This document shows, piece by piece, positions 7,125-16,341 of a stretch of DNA of 64,000 nt; the stretch's first letter is position 1; each line of letters opens with the position of its first letter. A model generated the notes under the pieces. The model searched no databases. It was not told where the DNA came from and worked only from the letters and a program-made list of their open reading frames with translations. The translations under genes and the position numbers were made by a program. This stretch comes from Pseudarthrobacter oxydans (GTDB taxonomy: Bacteria > Actinomycetota > Actinomycetes > Actinomycetales > Micrococcaceae), in the NCBI RefSeq assembly GCF_034258515.1, contig NZ_CP139438.1:1798001-1862000 (forward strand). Direction: 5' to 3'.

Positions 7125-8795
7125 ATGGAAGATTTGCAGGCACCCGAGGTGCCGGGCTTCGCCGTCGAACGCCTGCTAGGGCAGGGCGGGAGCGCGGTTG
7201 TGTGGCTGGCCAGGGAGCAGAAGACGGGGCGGAACTTCGCGGTGAAATGCTTCCGCTCAGGCCCGGCCCGGTCAATCCGCCCGGAGACGGTGACGGAAGA
7301 CGCCGTGCGGCGTGAGATCCGGATCCTGTCCGTCCTGGACCACCAGCACCTGGTCAAAGCGCGTGACGCCGTCCGGCTGGGAGGACAGCCGGACGGCGGG
7401 ACGGCGCTGGTCATGGACTACGCTTCCGGCGGGTCCCTGGCCGCCCTGGTGTCCAGCCGCGGCCGGCTCACTGTTGGCGAAACAGTGACGGTACTGACGC
7501 CCCTGGCCCAGGTCCTGGGCTACCTGCACAGCAAGGGATTCACCCACTCGGACGTCTCCCCGGGAAACGTCCTGTTCACCGGACAGGGCAAACCGCTCCT
7601 GTCCGATCTCGGCATAGCGCGGATGCTGGGTGACCCGGGCAGTACCGCGCTTTCCGGGACGCCCGGCTTCGTGGACCCGGCCCCGGTGGACGCAGTGCGG
7701 GGCCTCCAACCGGAACGGGACGTCTATGCGACGGCGGCACTCGGCTGGTTTTGCCTGACCGGCCAGGCTCCGCCCCGTACGGTTGACCGGCCGCCGCTTT
7801 CCCTCCTGGTTCCGGATGTTCCACGGGAGCTGGCGGCCGCCCTGGAGGCCGGGCTCAATGAAGACCGGAGGCGCCGGCCCACGGCGGCTGCCCTGGCCAC
7901 GGCCGTCTACCGCAGTGCCTCGCCCCGGCCGCTGGACCTCGCGGCCTCGGTCCATCCCACGGTGATCCCGGAATTGATGACCCGCCGGCACATCCCGGCG
8001 CCGTCCCGGCGCGGAGCAGTCAAGGACAGGGCCGCGGCCGCCGGCAGGCGGTTCGCCGCTGCGAAGTGGGGGGCGCTGCCGCTTTCCAGGCGACGCATGC
8101 CCTTCCCGAATGCCACGGGCGAGGTTCGTCCTTCCCGAGGAAGGCACGCTCTCGCAGCGCCGGGCAGGGGGCGGCGCCGTTCTCCGGTGTTGCGGCGAGT
8201 GCTGCCGGCGGCCGCGGCGGTGGCTGCCGCAGGCGTGTGGTGGCTCGCTGGAACCGGTGGTACGGCCGCCGAAACTGCCCCCGCCGCCCGGGGATCAGCT
8301 GCCGCCGCTGCGCCGCCGCCCGTGGCTGCCGGTACGGCAGCCGCTGGAACAGGGAGCGGCACTGAGGGCGGGGCAGGCCCTGCCGATGCCGCCAGGCAGC
8401 AGGCCGGGGACTCCGATCCCGTCCAGGCGGTGGAGGGACTTGCCCTCCTGCGGGACCTGGCTTTCAGCAGGGGCTATTGGGAACTGCTGGCAGAAGTCAA
8501 TGCCAAGGATTCGCCGGCAGCGGCCTCGGACCAGCAGGCGGTGGAGCGCCTGCGCAGCTCCGGCCACATCCTCGACGGGTTCGCCAGCAACCTTGCGGAG
8601 CTTCGCACCGAGGACGGCGCAACAGCCGAGCGCGCCGTGGTGCGTGTCCTGTCCAGTTCCTCCGCCTATGAGGAGAAGGACGCCCAGGGCGTGGTCGTTG
8701 GGGCCGGGCCGGCCGCCGGAGCGCGCCAGCTCAGGCTGGTCCTCGTAGCCGGGGACGGCAGGTGGCGGATCAGCGAGATCCTGCCGGGCTCCTGA
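7125..8795 (+). CDS. Membrane-anchored Ser/Thr protein kinase, atypical motifs
   Basis: A 556-residue protein. Residues ~11-270 form a kinase domain: Gly-rich loop GQGGSAVVW (19-27), catalytic Lys41 in FAVKCF, an alpha-C Glu in RREIRIL, catalytic loop HSDVSPGN (Asp143, Asn148; HRD is HSD), metal-binding Asp in SDLGIAR (DLG rather than DFG), and GTPGFVDPAP in place of the usual APE region. All key acidic residues are kept, so activity is plausible. After a basic linker there is one membrane helix near residues 360-378, then an Ala/Gly linker and a ~130-residue outer domain that looks like a NTF2-like or sensor module. A hexamer TAGACA six bases before the ATG suggests a leaderless transcript. 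Confidence 0.87.
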   Translation: MEDLQAPEVPGFAVERLLGQGGSAVVWLAREQKTGRNFAVKCFRSGPARSIRPETVTEDAVRREIRILSVLDHQHLVKARDAVRLGGQPDGGTALVMDYASGGSLAALVSSRGRLTVGETVTVLTPLAQVLGYLHSKGFTHSDVSPGNVLFTGQGKPLLSDLGIARMLGDPGSTALSGTPGFVDPAPVDAVRGLQPERDVYATAALGWFCLTGQAPPRTVDRPPLSLLVPDVPRELAAALEAGLNEDRRRRPTAAALATAVYRSASPRPLDLAASVHPTVIPELMTRRHIPAPSRRGAVKDRAAAAGRRFAAAKWGALPLSRRRMPFPNATGEVRPSRGRHALAAPGRGRRRSPVLRRVLPAAAAVAAAGVWWLAGTGGTAAETAPAARGSAAAAAPPPVAAGTAAAGTGSGTEGGAGPADAARQQAGDSDPVQAVEGLALLRDLAFSRGYWELLAEVNAKDSPAAASDQQAVERLRSSGHILDGFASNLAELRTEDGATAERAVVRVLSSSSAYEEKDAQGVVVGAGPAAGARQLRLVLVAGDGRWRISEILPGS

Positions 8796-8820
8796 TCTTG
8801 CCGGGCTCCTGATCCTGCCG
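8781..8820 (+). repeat. 17-bp tandem duplication over the kinase stop codon
   Basis: Units 8781-8797 and 8798-8814 are identical except for the first base, and a third partial copy of six bases follows (8815-8820). The kinase stop codon TGA (8793-8795) lies in the first copy, so the duplication only lengthens the 3' end. Confidence 0.8.
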
Positions 8821-8835
8821 CAGCGGCCGGCTGCC

Positions 8836-9762
8836 TTAGCCCAGGCCGGCCCCTTCTTTGCCTGCAACCTTGTCCTGGCCCGCAACCCACTGCGCGGCCT
8901 GTGCCAGCGTGGGGTGCTGCCACTGGAATCCGGCCGCCCGAAGCACGGCAGGCTCCATGCGCTGGCTGGACAGCAGGAGTTCGTCCGCCAGCGCACGCAT
9001 CACCAGCCGGAGGACCGGGGCAGGTACCCGCAGGGCCGCTGGGCGGTGCACGGCGCGGGCAAGCGCCGACACCAGGGCATTGACGTCGGCGTCCTCGGGA
9101 GCACACAGGTTGACCGGCCCGCTAATGCCGGACTCCAGCAAAAAGAGGAACGCCGCGGAAACATCCGGAAGGGTAATCCAGGGCCAGTACTGGCGGCCGT
9201 TTCCCAGCGGGCCGCCCACGCCCAGCCGGATCAGCGGCATCAGCCTGCCCAGGGCGCCTCCCTTCCGGCTGAGTACCACGCCCGTCCGGGTCACCACCAC
9301 CCGCACACCCGGGGGAGCGGTGGCAGCGGCGTCCTCCCACTCCCCGCAGATCGCGGCCAACGTTCCGGAACCCCGCGGCGCATCTTCACGGAGCACAGTA
9401 TTTCCCGCGTTGCCGTAGTAGTTGGAGCCGGACTGGCTCAGCAGGACATGCGGCGGGGAATCCATCTGCTGCATCGCCCGGGTGAGGGTGCGCGTTGAAT
9501 CCACCCGCGAGCGGAAGAGCTCCTCAACGCGCCTGCGGGTCCATGGCCGGTCACCGATGCCCGCGCCGGAGAGATTGACGACGGCGTCAGCCCCGGCCAG
9601 GGCCTGCGGGTCCAGTTCCCCCGCGGCAGGGTTCCACCGGACTTCCGCCGCCGTGCCGGGCTTCCGCCTGACCAAGGACACGACGTCGTGTCCGGCGTTC
9701 CGGAAGGTTGCTGACATGGATTTGCCGATCAGCCCGGAGGCCCCGGCCATGACGATACGCAT
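8836..9762 (-). CDS. TIGR01777 family epimerase-like protein
   Basis: A 308-residue member of the extended SDR superfamily. The N-terminal NAD(P)-binding motif is GASGLIGKS (MRIVMAGASGLIG...), followed by the family motifs VVNLSGAGIGDRPW and SQSGSNYYG and a C-terminal SRD-like region (VRWTMRAL-type helix; here LRLVMRALADELLLSSQRMEP). I start at the second Met (9762); the track-style longer start adds MVRWT only. A homologue (Rv2216) sits next to sucB in mycobacteria, so its place here between lipB and sucB is ancestral. Substrate unknown. Divergent from the tricorn gene. Confidence 0.9.
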   Translation of the reverse strand: MRIVMAGASGLIGKSMSATFRNAGHDVVSLVRRKPGTAAEVRWNPAAGELDPQALAGADAVVNLSGAGIGDRPWTRRRVEELFRSRVDSTRTLTRAMQQMDSPPHVLLSQSGSNYYGNAGNTVLREDAPRGSGTLAAICGEWEDAAATAPPGVRVVVTRTGVVLSRKGGALGRLMPLIRLGVGGPLGNGRQYWPWITLPDVSAAFLFLLESGISGPVNLCAPEDADVNALVSALARAVHRPAALRVPAPVLRLVMRALADELLLSSQRMEPAVLRAAGFQWQHPTLAQAAQWVAGQDKVAGKEGAGLG

Positions 9763-9823
9763 GGTCCATCTCACCACGCCACGTGCGCGGCGGCACCTCC
9801 CGACAGGCCGCAGGGGGGTTGAC

Positions 9824-9829
9824 TATGAT
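9824..9829 (+). promoter_or_regulatory. -10 hexamer of a probable leaderless promoter (tricorn gene)
   Basis: TATGAT, close to the TATAAT consensus, ends six bases before ATG 9836. A -35-like CCGACA lies 18 bases further upstream (9800-9805). Confidence 0.6.
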
Positions 9830-9835
9830 CGAACG

Positions 9836-12800
9836 ATGACCTTTTCGAGCTACTTCCGTTTCCCGCATCTGCATGGTGATCTGGTCACTTTCGTGGCCGA
9901 GGATGACGTGTGGATTGCGCCCCTGGGCGGCGGCCGCGCCTGGCGCGTCTCGGCACTCCAGCTGCCCGCCCGCAATCCCCGCTTCACTCCCGACGGGAAG
10001 CGGCTGGTGTGGACAGTGGTCCAGGGAACGGCGCCTGAGGTGGTATCGGCAGAGGTCGACGGCGGGGGATACCGCCAGCTGACGTACTTCGGCCACAGCA
10101 CCACGAGGGTAAAGGGCTTCACCGCCGGCGGTGCGGTAGTGGTCACAAGTGCCTTCCGCCAGGCCGAAAGCAGGCACACGCACGCGTACAGTGTCCCGCT
10201 GGAGGGCGGCTGGGCCGAGGAACTCCCGTACGGGCCGGTTGAGTCCGTGGCCTTTGGCCCGGAGGTGGGTGACGAGCGGCCAGTGGTGGTGGGCAGCGTG
10301 CTGTCCCGCGAACCCGCCTGGTGGAAGCGCTACCGCGGCGGCACGGCAGGGAAGCTGTGGATCGACACCGACGGCAACGGGGAGTTCGAGCGCCTCCTTC
10401 CGGAGCTTGAGGGCAACCTCGCTGATCCAATGTGGGTGGATGGCCGCATCGCGTTCCTTTCCGACCACGAGGGTTACGGCAACCTGTATTCGGTCCTGCC
10501 GGGCGGAAAGGACCTGCGCCGGCATACGGACCACGAGGACTTCTATGTCCGGCACGCCTCCACAGACGGCAAACGCGTGATCTTCGAGTCCGCCGGTGAG
10601 CTCTGGGTGCTGCACGACCTCGGTTCCGACGCCGTCCGGCTGGACATCAGCCTGGGCTCCGCATCGCAGTCCAGGCGCCCTGTACTGCTGAAGGCGGCCA
10701 AACACCTCGGCGCGGTGGTACCGGAAACCAGCGGCACTGCAAGTGCGGTCGAGGCCCACGGCACCATCCACTGGCTCCGCCACAAGGATGGTCCGTCCCG
10801 CATCATTGAGGCAACGCCGGGTGTCCGCGCCCGCCTGCCCCGGCCCCTTGGCGACGGCCGGCTTGCCTACCTGGCGGACCACGATGGCGTGGAGGCGCTG
10901 TACATCAAGGACATCGCGGCCCCTGTGCCGCACCCTGCCGCTGCAGCCGGCACAGCTGCAGCGGGCACAAAGGGGACCAGCGCGGCATTGGACAACGGCG
11001 CGCCGCCGGAGGACGCCGTGGTGCTGCCGCAGCCCGTCCCTGCTGCCGGCGCTGTCGTGCTCGCCGGGAACACGCCGGCCGCCCATGCCTCGGACGAGCA
11101 GGCCGACGTCGCGCCTGAATCCGGCGCCCCGGCTGCGGAGGCACCGGCAGGGCCGGCCGCAACCCGCATCGCCTTCCCCAAGCCGTCGCGTGCCAGTGCC
11201 CTCGAGGCGAGCCCGGACGGTCGCCGGATAGCCCTGGGCACGTCCTTCGGTGAGGTCTACGTGGCAGACACGCGCACGGGCGAGCTGACACTGGTGTCCA
11301 GCATCGGCGAGGGCACGGTTGCGGACCTCGCATGGTCAGGGGACTCGCAGTGGCTCGTATGGTCGGAGCCGGTCACGTCCTTTGGTTCGCGCAGCCGGCT
11401 GCGGCTGGCCAACGTGGCAAAGCCCGGCGCCGCCCCGGTGGAAGTCACCGACGGGCGCTTCTGTGACCAGTCGCCGGCCTTCACCCCCGACGGCAGGTTC
11501 CTGGCCTTCCTCTCCAACCGCAGCTTCGATCCGGTGTACGACGGACACTCCTTCGACCTCTCCTTCCCCAGCCCCATCAAGCCGTACCTTGTAGCACTCG
11601 CCTCGGATACGCCGTCGCCCTTCGGCCCCGCCGTGGACTCCGACGGTGCAGGCACGCCGTCCGCCGAGGCAGCCGGGCAGCAGGACGGCACGGGCCCGGA
11701 GCAGCCGGAGGTCCGGGTGGATCCCGAGGGCCTGGCGCACCGGGTCATCACCGTGCCCGTGCCGCAGGGCAACTACACGTCCCTGAAGGCCGCCGAGGGG
11801 GCGCTGCTGTGGCTCGACTGGGCCCTGGCCGGCGTGACCGGTGATGGAAAAGCCAGCCAGGAGGACAAGGATTCCCGGCCCAGCCTGGTCCGGTACGACC
11901 TTGGCCGGCGCAAGCAGGCCACCCTCGTGGACGCGCTGGACAGCTACCGGCTGTCAGGGGACCGCAGCAAGGTGGTGCTGATCTCGGACAAGCAGGTGAC
12001 AGTGGTCCCGGCCGACGCCAAGGTGGACGAGGAGTCCGGGAAGCTGGTCAAGGTTGACCTCGGCCGGATCAGGGTCATGATGGACCCGCTCAGTGTCTGG
12101 GGGCAGGCTTTTGACGAGGCCTGGCGGCTGCAGCGCGATTTCTTCTGGACCGAGGACATGGCGGGGCAGGACTGGGATTCCATCCACCGGCGTTACCGTC
12201 CCCTGGTGGAGCGCCTCGGCTCGCACGATGATTTGGTGGACCTCCTGTGGGAGCTGCACGGCGAGCTGGGGACGTCGCATGCCTACGTCCGGCCGGCGCC
12301 CGTCACCGAAAACGGCAGCCACGGCCAGGGCAGGCTCGGCGCGGACCTGGCGTACGTCTCCGGCGGGTGGGAGATCACCCGGATCCTTGCCGGCGAGTCC
12401 TCCGATCCGCTGGCCACTTCACCCCTGACCAGACCGGGAGTCGGCGCAAAGGCCGGCGACTTCCTGCTGGCTGTCGACGGCGTGCCGTTGTCCGAAGGCA
12501 TCACCCCGGCCATGCAGCTGGTGGGAGCAGCCGGGCGGGCTGTGGAGCTCACCCTCCTGAATGGTCCGGAACACGGGGCCGCAGCAGGCACCCAGCGCCG
12601 CGTCGCCGTCGTTCCCGTCAAGGACGAGGAGCGCCTGCGGTACCAGGAATGGGTGGCCTCAAACCGGCGCACCGTCCGCGAAGCCTCCGGGGGCAAGTTC
12701 GGCTACCTGCACATTCCGGACATGATGGCCAACGGCTGGGCACAGCTGCACCGGGACCTTGACACGGAAACTGCGCTTGACGGCCTCATTGTCGATGTCC

Positions 12801-13333
12801 GCCGCAACCGTGGCGGGCACACCTCGCAACTGGTCGCAGAACTGATCGGCCGCAAGGTGACCGGTTGGAGCATGCCACGCGGGGAAAAGCCGCGAACCTA
12901 CCCGCACCACGCACCGCGCGGACCCGTGATCATTCTGGCCGACGAATTCGCTGGCTCGGACGGCGACATCATCACCCAGGTGTCCAAGCTCAGGGGGATC
13001 GGACCGGTCATCGGCACCCGCACCTGGGGCGGCGTGGTGGGCATCGACAACCGCTTCTCCCTTGCCGACGGCACCGGCGTGACGCAGCCGCGGTACGCCA
13101 CCTGGTTCGGCGGCGGCGTGGGCTGGGGCGTGGAGAACTACGGCGTCGACCCGGACATCGAGGTCACCTACCCGCCGCATGCCTATGCGGCGGGCCGGGA
13201 CCCACAGCTGGAGTACGGCATTGGGGCGCTGAAGGAAATGGTCCAGGAGCTGCCCACGGACCGTCCGCCGGCCCGGGAAGGGTACCGCCGGCTGCGTCCG
13301 GCTCCGCTCCCGGCGCGCCGACAAGGCAACTGA
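9836..13333 (+). CDS. Tricorn-type S41 protease
   Basis: A 1165-residue protein, slightly longer than Thermoplasma tricorn. Residues ~1-700 are beta-propeller blades (repeated PDGKRLVW, PDGRRIALG, PDGRFLAFLSNR), interrupted by Ala/Pro-rich inserts near 360-440. A C1 helical region, a PDZ domain (~870-930) and the S41 catalytic domain follow. Candidate catalytic residues are His815 (GTSHAYVRP), Ser1041 (AGSDGDIIT) and Glu1100 (GVENYGVDPD). Tricorn trims peptides released by the proteasome in the cytoplasm. An upstream in-frame extension to 9422 is antisense to the epimerase gene and was rejected. The TATGAT hexamer supports ATG 9836. Confidence 0.93.
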   Translation: MTFSSYFRFPHLHGDLVTFVAEDDVWIAPLGGGRAWRVSALQLPARNPRFTPDGKRLVWTVVQGTAPEVVSAEVDGGGYRQLTYFGHSTTRVKGFTAGGAVVVTSAFRQAESRHTHAYSVPLEGGWAEELPYGPVESVAFGPEVGDERPVVVGSVLSREPAWWKRYRGGTAGKLWIDTDGNGEFERLLPELEGNLADPMWVDGRIAFLSDHEGYGNLYSVLPGGKDLRRHTDHEDFYVRHASTDGKRVIFESAGELWVLHDLGSDAVRLDISLGSASQSRRPVLLKAAKHLGAVVPETSGTASAVEAHGTIHWLRHKDGPSRIIEATPGVRARLPRPLGDGRLAYLADHDGVEALYIKDIAAPVPHPAAAAGTAAAGTKGTSAALDNGAPPEDAVVLPQPVPAAGAVVLAGNTPAAHASDEQADVAPESGAPAAEAPAGPAATRIAFPKPSRASALEASPDGRRIALGTSFGEVYVADTRTGELTLVSSIGEGTVADLAWSGDSQWLVWSEPVTSFGSRSRLRLANVAKPGAAPVEVTDGRFCDQSPAFTPDGRFLAFLSNRSFDPVYDGHSFDLSFPSPIKPYLVALASDTPSPFGPAVDSDGAGTPSAEAAGQQDGTGPEQPEVRVDPEGLAHRVITVPVPQGNYTSLKAAEGALLWLDWALAGVTGDGKASQEDKDSRPSLVRYDLGRRKQATLVDALDSYRLSGDRSKVVLISDKQVTVVPADAKVDEESGKLVKVDLGRIRVMMDPLSVWGQAFDEAWRLQRDFFWTEDMAGQDWDSIHRRYRPLVERLGSHDDLVDLLWELHGELGTSHAYVRPAPVTENGSHGQGRLGADLAYVSGGWEITRILAGESSDPLATSPLTRPGVGAKAGDFLLAVDGVPLSEGITPAMQLVGAAGRAVELTLLNGPEHGAAAGTQRRVAVVPVKDEERLRYQEWVASNRRTVREASGGKFGYLHIPDMMANGWAQLHRDLDTETALDGLIVDVRRNRGGHTSQLVAELIGRKVTGWSMPRGEKPRTYPHHAPRGPVIILADEFAGSDGDIITQVSKLRGIGPVIGTRTWGGVVGIDNRFSLADGTGVTQPRYATWFGGGVGWGVENYGVDPDIEVTYPPHAYAAGRDPQLEYGIGALKEMVQELPTDRPPAREGYRRLRPAPLPARRQGN

Positions 13334-13355
13334 CCGGGGCCGCGCGGAAAGCAGA

Positions 13356-13401
13356 AAAAGGCCCCGCCTGTCCGGAACATTCCGGACAGGCGGGGCCTTT
13401 T
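13356..13401. terminator. Bidirectional terminator between tricorn and OsmC genes
   Basis: A perfect 21-bp stem (13356-13376 with 13381-13401) with a four-base loop, flanked by A-run on one side and T-run on the other. It serves the two convergent genes. Confidence 0.92.
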
Positions 13402-13416
13402 GCCATCAGCGCCGGA

Positions 13417-13845
13417 TCAGGACTCCAGCGTTGCATCCAGGGTGATGTCGATGCTGGCCAGGGCGCCCGAAACGGGGCAGCCCACCTTGGCCTCGCCCGC
13501 GATCTTCTGGAACTCCTCCTCGGAGATGCCGGGGACCCGTGCCGACATGGTCAGGTGGCTGCCGGTGATTCCGGTACCGGGGACAAACGTCACGTCAGCC
13601 TTGGTGCGGACTTCCTCAGGCGCGTGGCCCGCCTTATCGAGTTCGTTGCTGAACGCCATCGAGAAGCACGCGGCATGGGCTGCGGCGATGAGTTCCTCCG
13701 GGCTGGTCTTGCCGTTGGCCGCTTCGGTACGGGCCTTCCAGGTGACATCGAACGTGCCCAGGCCTGAGGTGGCCAGGCTGGTGGTACCGGCGCCTTCCGT
13801 CAGGTTGCCGTTCCATACTGCGTTTGCTGAACGCGTTGCTGCCAT
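13417..13845 (-). CDS. OsmC family peroxiredoxin-like protein
   Basis: A 142-residue protein reducing organic hydroperoxides, by family. The two conserved cysteines are in AAHAACFSMAFSNEL and KVGCPVSGAL, and ARTEAANGKTSPEELIAAAHAAC is the typical OsmC signature region. ATG 13845 was preferred over GTG 13851 because GAGGAG lies five bases before it. It converges on the tricorn gene and shares its terminator. Confidence 0.92.
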   Translation of the reverse strand: MAATRSANAVWNGNLTEGAGTTSLATSGLGTFDVTWKARTEAANGKTSPEELIAAAHAACFSMAFSNELDKAGHAPEEVRTKADVTFVPGTGITGSHLTMSARVPGISEEEFQKIAGEAKVGCPVSGALASIDITLDATLES

Positions 13846-13991
13846 GTTCACTCCTCAGATTGATCGAATCCGGGGCAGGCCGCTGCCTAGACCCCGCCGT
13901 GTCCCATCCTAGGGACTTCAGCGGCTGCTTGCACCGGGTGTCCGCTGTCAGTGGATTATGACCCGGCGGCGGGCTGCCGCCGGCGGGACCA

Positions 13992-14342
13992 TCACTTCCA
14001 GATGGTGGCGATGGCGATGTTCAGCAGCGCGAGTCCGCCCACGGCGTGCGCCAGGCCGGTGCTGATTGGCTCGTTGTTCTTGTACTTGCGGCGGCCGATG
14101 AACGCCAGTACGCCGACGGCGAGGGCGATGACGAACTTGATGCCCAGCTTGGCGTAGTTGGCGTCCATGTCCAGGGCCGGGATCAGCCCCATCAGCGCGA
14201 CCCCGGTCAGCAGCTGGAGCATGGCGCCGTCGAACTGGCGGGGGTGGACCGTGGGCTTCTTCATTTGGCCGATCCAGATGCCGACGATCATGGCGGCGCC
14301 GACGATGTGCAGGAAAACCACGATGTTATAGACGATGTTCAT
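13992..14342 (-). CDS. Small integral membrane protein, unknown function
   Basis: A 116-residue protein with four hydrophobic spans: ~5-22, ~42-58, ~68-84 and ~96-113. The first helix carries NIVVFLHIVGAAMIVGIWIG, a pattern with a membrane His that recurs in several haem or copper-related membrane families, but I cannot assign it to one. It is on the same strand as sucB but separated by a terminator, so it is likely transcribed alone. No soluble domain and no signal peptide cleavage site seen. Confidence 0.78.
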   Translation of the reverse strand: MNIVYNIVVFLHIVGAAMIVGIWIGQMKKPTVHPRQFDGAMLQLLTGVALMGLIPALDMDANYAKLGIKFVIALAVGVLAFIGRRKYKNNEPISTGLAHAVGGLALLNIAIATIWK

Positions 14343-14403
14343 GGGACCAGTGTAGCCAAGGGTTCTACGGCTTGTAGTAGTCAGGTTCCGTAGCAGTTAA
14401 ATG

Positions 14404-14459
14404 ACGACGGCGGTGCAGGCCGCCCAGTGGATCCCCACCGGTGCCTGCACCGCCGTCGT
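14404..14459 (-). terminator. Terminator of the sucB transcript
   Basis: Positions 14404-14420 and 14443-14459 are perfectly complementary over 17 bp with a 22-base loop, 13 bases past the sucB stop codon. Confidence 0.75.
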
Positions 14460-14472
14460 GCGTTCCGGCCTG

Positions 14473-16227
14473 TTACAGCCCCAGGTCAGCCTCGAAGGCG
14501 CCTTCTTCAAGGCGTGCCTTCAGGGTCTGGAGGAACCGGCCGGCGTCCGCGCCGTCCACCAGGCGGTGGTCGTACGTCAGGGACAGGTACATCATGGAGC
14601 GGATGGCGATCGAGTCGTCGCCGTTCTCGTCGGCAACAACGACGGCGCGCTTGACGATGGCGCCGGTGCCGAGGATGCCCACCTGCGGCTGGTTGATGAT
14701 CGGGGTATCAAACAGCGCACCGACCGAGCCGATGTTGGTGATGCTGAAGGTGCCGCCGGACAGTTCGTCCGGACCGATCTTGCCGTCGCGGGTGCGGCCG
14801 GCAACGTCGGCGATCTTGCCCGCCAGTCCGGCGAGGTTCAGGCTGCCGGCGTCGGAGATAACAGGGACCAGCAGGCCCTTGTCGGTGTCGACGGCGATCG
14901 CCAGGTGCTCGGCGTTGTGGTAGGTGATTTCCTGCTTGTCCTCGTCGTACGCAGCGTTGAGCTTGGGGTGCTGCTTGAGGGCCTCGGCCACCGCCTTGGC
15001 GATGAACGGCAGGAAGGTCAGCTTGACGCCGTTCTGCGCCTGGAAGGAGTTCTTGGCGCGGGCACGGAGCTTGGCAACCTTGGTCATGTCCACTTCGTGG
15101 ACCTGCGTGAGCTGCGTGGAGACCTCAAGGGATTCGCGCATGCGGCGGGCAATGACCTGGCGGATGCGCGGCGCTTTCTGCGTGGTTCCGCGCAGTGAGG
15201 AGACTGCGCCGTTGGATGCTGCAGCGGCGGATGCTGCCGGCGCGGACGCGGCCGGAGGTGCTGCCGGTGCAGCCTTTGCCTCGGCTGCGGCAATGACATC
15301 CTGCTTGCGGATGCGGCCGCCGACGCCGGTGCCGGAGAGGGAGGTGATGTCCACGCCGTGCTGGTTTGCCAGCTTTCGGACCAGGGGAGTGACGTAGCCG
15401 GACTCGCCGCCGGCGGCGGGTGCCTCGGCTGCGGCCGGAGCGGCCTGCGGTGCCGGTGCCGGAGCTGCCGCGGGGGCCGGAGCTGCTGCCGGTGCAGGTG
15501 CTGCTGCGGGGGCTTCCTGCTTCGGCTCTTCCTGCTTGGGGGCTTCCTGGGCGGGGGCGGCCTGCGGTGCTGCGGGTGCGGGCGCTGCTGCCGCGCCTGA
15601 GCCGATGACGGCCAGGACGGAGCCCACCTCTGCGGTCTCGTCCTCGTTGACGCGGATCTCCTGGAGGGTGCCGGCCACGGGGGAGGGGATTTCGGTGTCT
15701 ACCTTGTCCGTGGACACCTCCAGCAGGGGCTCGTCCACCTCGACGGCGTCGCCGACGGCTTTCAGCCAGCGGGTGACCGTGCCCTCGGTGACGCTCTCGC
15801 CGAGGGCCGGGAGGGTGACCTCGTGGCTCTCGCCGCCGCCGGCGGCCGGAGCCTCAGGCGCGGAAGCTTCCTGGGCGGGGGCCTCCTGTGCAGGGGCTTC
15901 GTCCGGTGCGGGGGCTTCAGTGGACGGGGCCTCGGCCGGTGCGGCCTGCTCAGCGGCAGGGGCCTCTTCGGCGGGGGCGCCGGCGCCGGAGCCGTCGCCG
16001 ATGCGGACCAAGGGAGCGCCGACCTCGGCGGTCTCGTCCTCGGCAACCAGGATTTCCTCAATCACGCCAGCTACAGGAGAGGGGATTTCAGTGTCTACTT
16101 TGTCGGTGGAGACTTCGAGCAGCGGCTCGTCCACCTCTACCCGGTCACCTACCTGCTTGAGCCAGCGGGTGACGGTTCCTTCGGTGACGCTCTCACCGAG
16201 GGCGGGCAAGTTAACGGATTCAGACAT
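14473..16227 (-). CDS. sucB: Dihydrolipoamide acyltransferase (E2), 2-oxoglutarate/pyruvate dehydrogenase complex
   Basis: A 584-residue E2 with two tandem lipoyl domains: [10 protein letters not shown] with Lys43 and again with Lys175. Long Ala/Pro/Glu-rich swinging linkers separate them from the E3-binding domain ([14 protein letters not shown]) and a C-terminal catalytic domain ending in [17 protein letters not shown] (DHRxxDG). The start at 16227 has AAGGAG upstream; the longer in-frame start reads through the inter-gene hairpin. Named SucB in this lineage, but in related actinobacteria the same E2 serves pyruvate dehydrogenase as well, so substrate is left open. LpdA is encoded just upstream. 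Confidence 0.95.
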   Translation of the reverse strand: MSESVNLPALGESVTEGTVTRWLKQVGDRVEVDEPLLEVSTDKVDTEIPSPVAGVIEEILVAEDETAEVGAPLVRIGDGSGAGAPAEEAPAAEQAAPAEAPSTEAPAPDEAPAQEAPAQEASAPEAPAAGGGESHEVTLPALGESVTEGTVTRWLKAVGDAVEVDEPLLEVSTDKVDTEIPSPVAGTLQEIRVNEDETAEVGSVLAVIGSGAAAAPAPAAPQAAPAQEAPKQEEPKQEAPAAAPAPAAAPAPAAAPAPAPQAAPAAAEAPAAGGESGYVTPLVRKLANQHGVDITSLSGTGVGGRIRKQDVIAAAEAKAAPAAPPAASAPAASAAAASNGAVSSLRGTTQKAPRIRQVIARRMRESLEVSTQLTQVHEVDMTKVAKLRARAKNSFQAQNGVKLTFLPFIAKAVAEALKQHPKLNAAYDEDKQEITYHNAEHLAIAVDTDKGLLVPVISDAGSLNLAGLAGKIADVAGRTRDGKIGPDELSGGTFSITNIGSVGALFDTPIINQPQVGILGTGAIVKRAVVVADENGDDSIAIRSMMYLSLTYDHRLVDGADAGRFLQTLKARLEEGAFEADLGL

Positions 16228-16288
16228 GTCGTCCCCGTTCTCCTTATTGATCTTTAGTGCGGATGGTTGCTGCCTGTTGGCCAGCCTA

Positions 16289-16317
16289 GTGCACCCGGCA
16301 TTCCGTGCCGGGTGCAC
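16289..16317 (-). terminator. Hairpin between lpdA and sucB
   Basis: A 12-bp perfect stem (16289-16300 with 16306-16317) and five-base loop. No T-run follows, so it may attenuate or process the lpdA-sucB transcript instead of ending it. Confidence 0.5.
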
Positions 16318-16341
16318 CAGGCCCTTTGGTGCTGAGGGAAA

